Shown here piece by piece: positions 5,401 to 5,878 of a stretch of 5,878 bases of DNA. The DNA is from Bacilli bacterium (GTDB taxonomy: Bacteria > Bacillota_I > Bacilli_A > RF39 > UBA660), in assembly GCA_017411235.1 (NCBI GenBank), contig JAFPMR010000193.1, positions 1-5,878 of the forward strand, in the 5' to 3' direction. The notes beneath the pieces were generated by a model. That model did no database searches. It was given only the letters and a program-made list of their open reading frames with translations, and had not been told where the DNA came from. Position numbers and translations under genes: made by a program. Every line of letters begins with the position of its first letter. Positions within the stretch are counted from its first letter, which is position 1.

Positions 5401-5878
5401 TGGTACATATATTATTAGAGAGTTAAGAAAAGATAATTTAGTAGAACCTGGTGATGTATGGGCTAATTTAACATCTGATAAATTAGGTACATCTATTTAT
5501 GCAAATGATTACTATATTTATACAGATACAAAGAATGATACAATAAATGAAACCTATACAACACACGATTCAACACAGAGAGTTGTTTCATTAAGTCCTG
5601 CAATATCTACAGAAGTATCAGAAGCTGTTGTTAGAGATATTAATGCAGATGCACCAGTTAGAGGTGATATTGATTTCCTTAAAGTTAATATAGATGGAGA
5701 TGTAATGTCATATATTCCATTTATGATTCAGCATTTAGATAAAGATAAGAATGTACTTGAAACTCACGTAGTTCTTACAGATGCACAAGGACATATCAAT
5801 ACTGAAACTCGTAAAAATAAGTCATATTCTACAATCAATTCATTAGATAGTAGACTTCAATATAAGGATGATGGAACA
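2460..5878 (+). CDS. Giant surface adhesin with about six SpaA-like repeats, 3'-truncated by window; predicted 3' exon
   Basis: The frame is open from 2462 to the window end (1,139 codons) after a TAA at 2459-2461. The first ATG (2510) has no ribosome site, and there is no signal peptide, so this is not a normal gene start. The best explanation is an exon continuing the protease frame. Counting from 2462, residues 1-190 are beta-rich and Ser/Thr/Asn-rich, and 200-250 are helical. SpaA/Cna-B-like repeats follow at about 276-386, 390-560, 563-715, 730-900, 903-1040 and 1062-end. Each shows a Lys-containing first strand (KLEVNKT, VVKVDKT, LAVKKKD, VVKKDI, DFLKVNI) and, where complete, the conserved Glu strand near its end (LRETKAGKGYKL, IIETSVP, VREFNAPTGYKL, VYELRADA, IIRELRKD). 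In this family Lys, Asn and Glu form intramolecular isopeptide bonds that stiffen pilus or adhesin stalks. The sortase signal, if any, lies beyond the window. Confidence 0.85.
4235..4734 (+). repeat. 17-bp direct repeat marking two adjacent SpaA-type modules
   Basis: An identical 17-base segment, caaggtgatgctacatt, occurs at 4235-4251 and 4718-4734. It encodes QGDAT in the third and fourth repeats (QGDATFNGAKYYLYT and QGDATLAGIRYAVVN). It supports duplication of a roughly 483-bp module and could serve for recombination between modules. Confidence 0.6.

Noticed and set aside
5659..5676. RGD tripeptide in APVRGDIDF as an integrin-binding motif
   Set aside because: Gly-Asp followed by alternating hydrophobics is the ordinary first strand of this adhesin repeat type. 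Nothing else points to integrin binding.
2510..5878. ATG at 2510 as the true start of an independent adhesin gene
   Set aside because: There is no ribosome site, no promoter and no signal peptide, and coding-like sequence continues upstream to 2462. This fits an exon better than a gene start.

Overview
The window looks like accessory, cell-surface DNA of a low-GC Firmicute, probably a gut clostridium of the Lachnospiraceae type. The evidence is the strongly AT-biased codon use, AGGAGG-type ribosome binding sites, TTGACA/TATAAT promoters, SpaA-type adhesin repeats and a Thr-Thr-Glu-Ala-Pro surface stalk. No housekeeping gene is present, so the assignment to a family of bacteria is inference.

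Layout. Positions 1-531 hold the 3' part of a subtilisin-like (S8) protease domain, entered at its catalytic His-Gly-Thr motif. From about 509 to about 2459 lies what I read as a group II intron RNA. Its best evidence is a textbook 34-nt domain V hairpin (2387-2420). A domain VI-like hairpin follows, with a bulged A at 2450 next to two G-U pairs. Domain I also contains two loop sequences (717-722 and 760-767) that perfectly complement two adjacent segments of the protease exon (496-501 and 503-510). From 2460 to the window end runs an open frame of 1,139 codons, without a credible start, encoding a beta-rich surface protein with about six SpaA/collagen-adhesin-like repeats.

The intron carries no reverse transcriptase. 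Where the intron-encoded protein would normally sit (domain IV, about 970-2380) there is a small expression unit instead. It has a near-consensus promoter with an inverted repeat over the -35 box, a membrane-anchored 241-aa protein with a Thr/Glu/Pro stalk and a C2H2-type zinc-finger motif at its tip, a terminator-like hairpin, a long AT-rich hairpin, an 8-codon leader ORF, an unrecognised 83-aa protein, and a second terminator.

How the parts may work together (inference). Splicing 508 to 2460 would join the protease domain in frame to the adhesin repeats through an acidic linker (...T-Q-D-D-D-F...). Without splicing, translation stops at 529-531, giving a protease that ends six codons past the junction. 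The intron would then decide between a short protease and a giant protease-adhesin. The 5' junction lacks the canonical GUGYG and seems to be set by exon pairing. This recalls the alternatively spliced surface-layer-protein intron described in Clostridium tetani.
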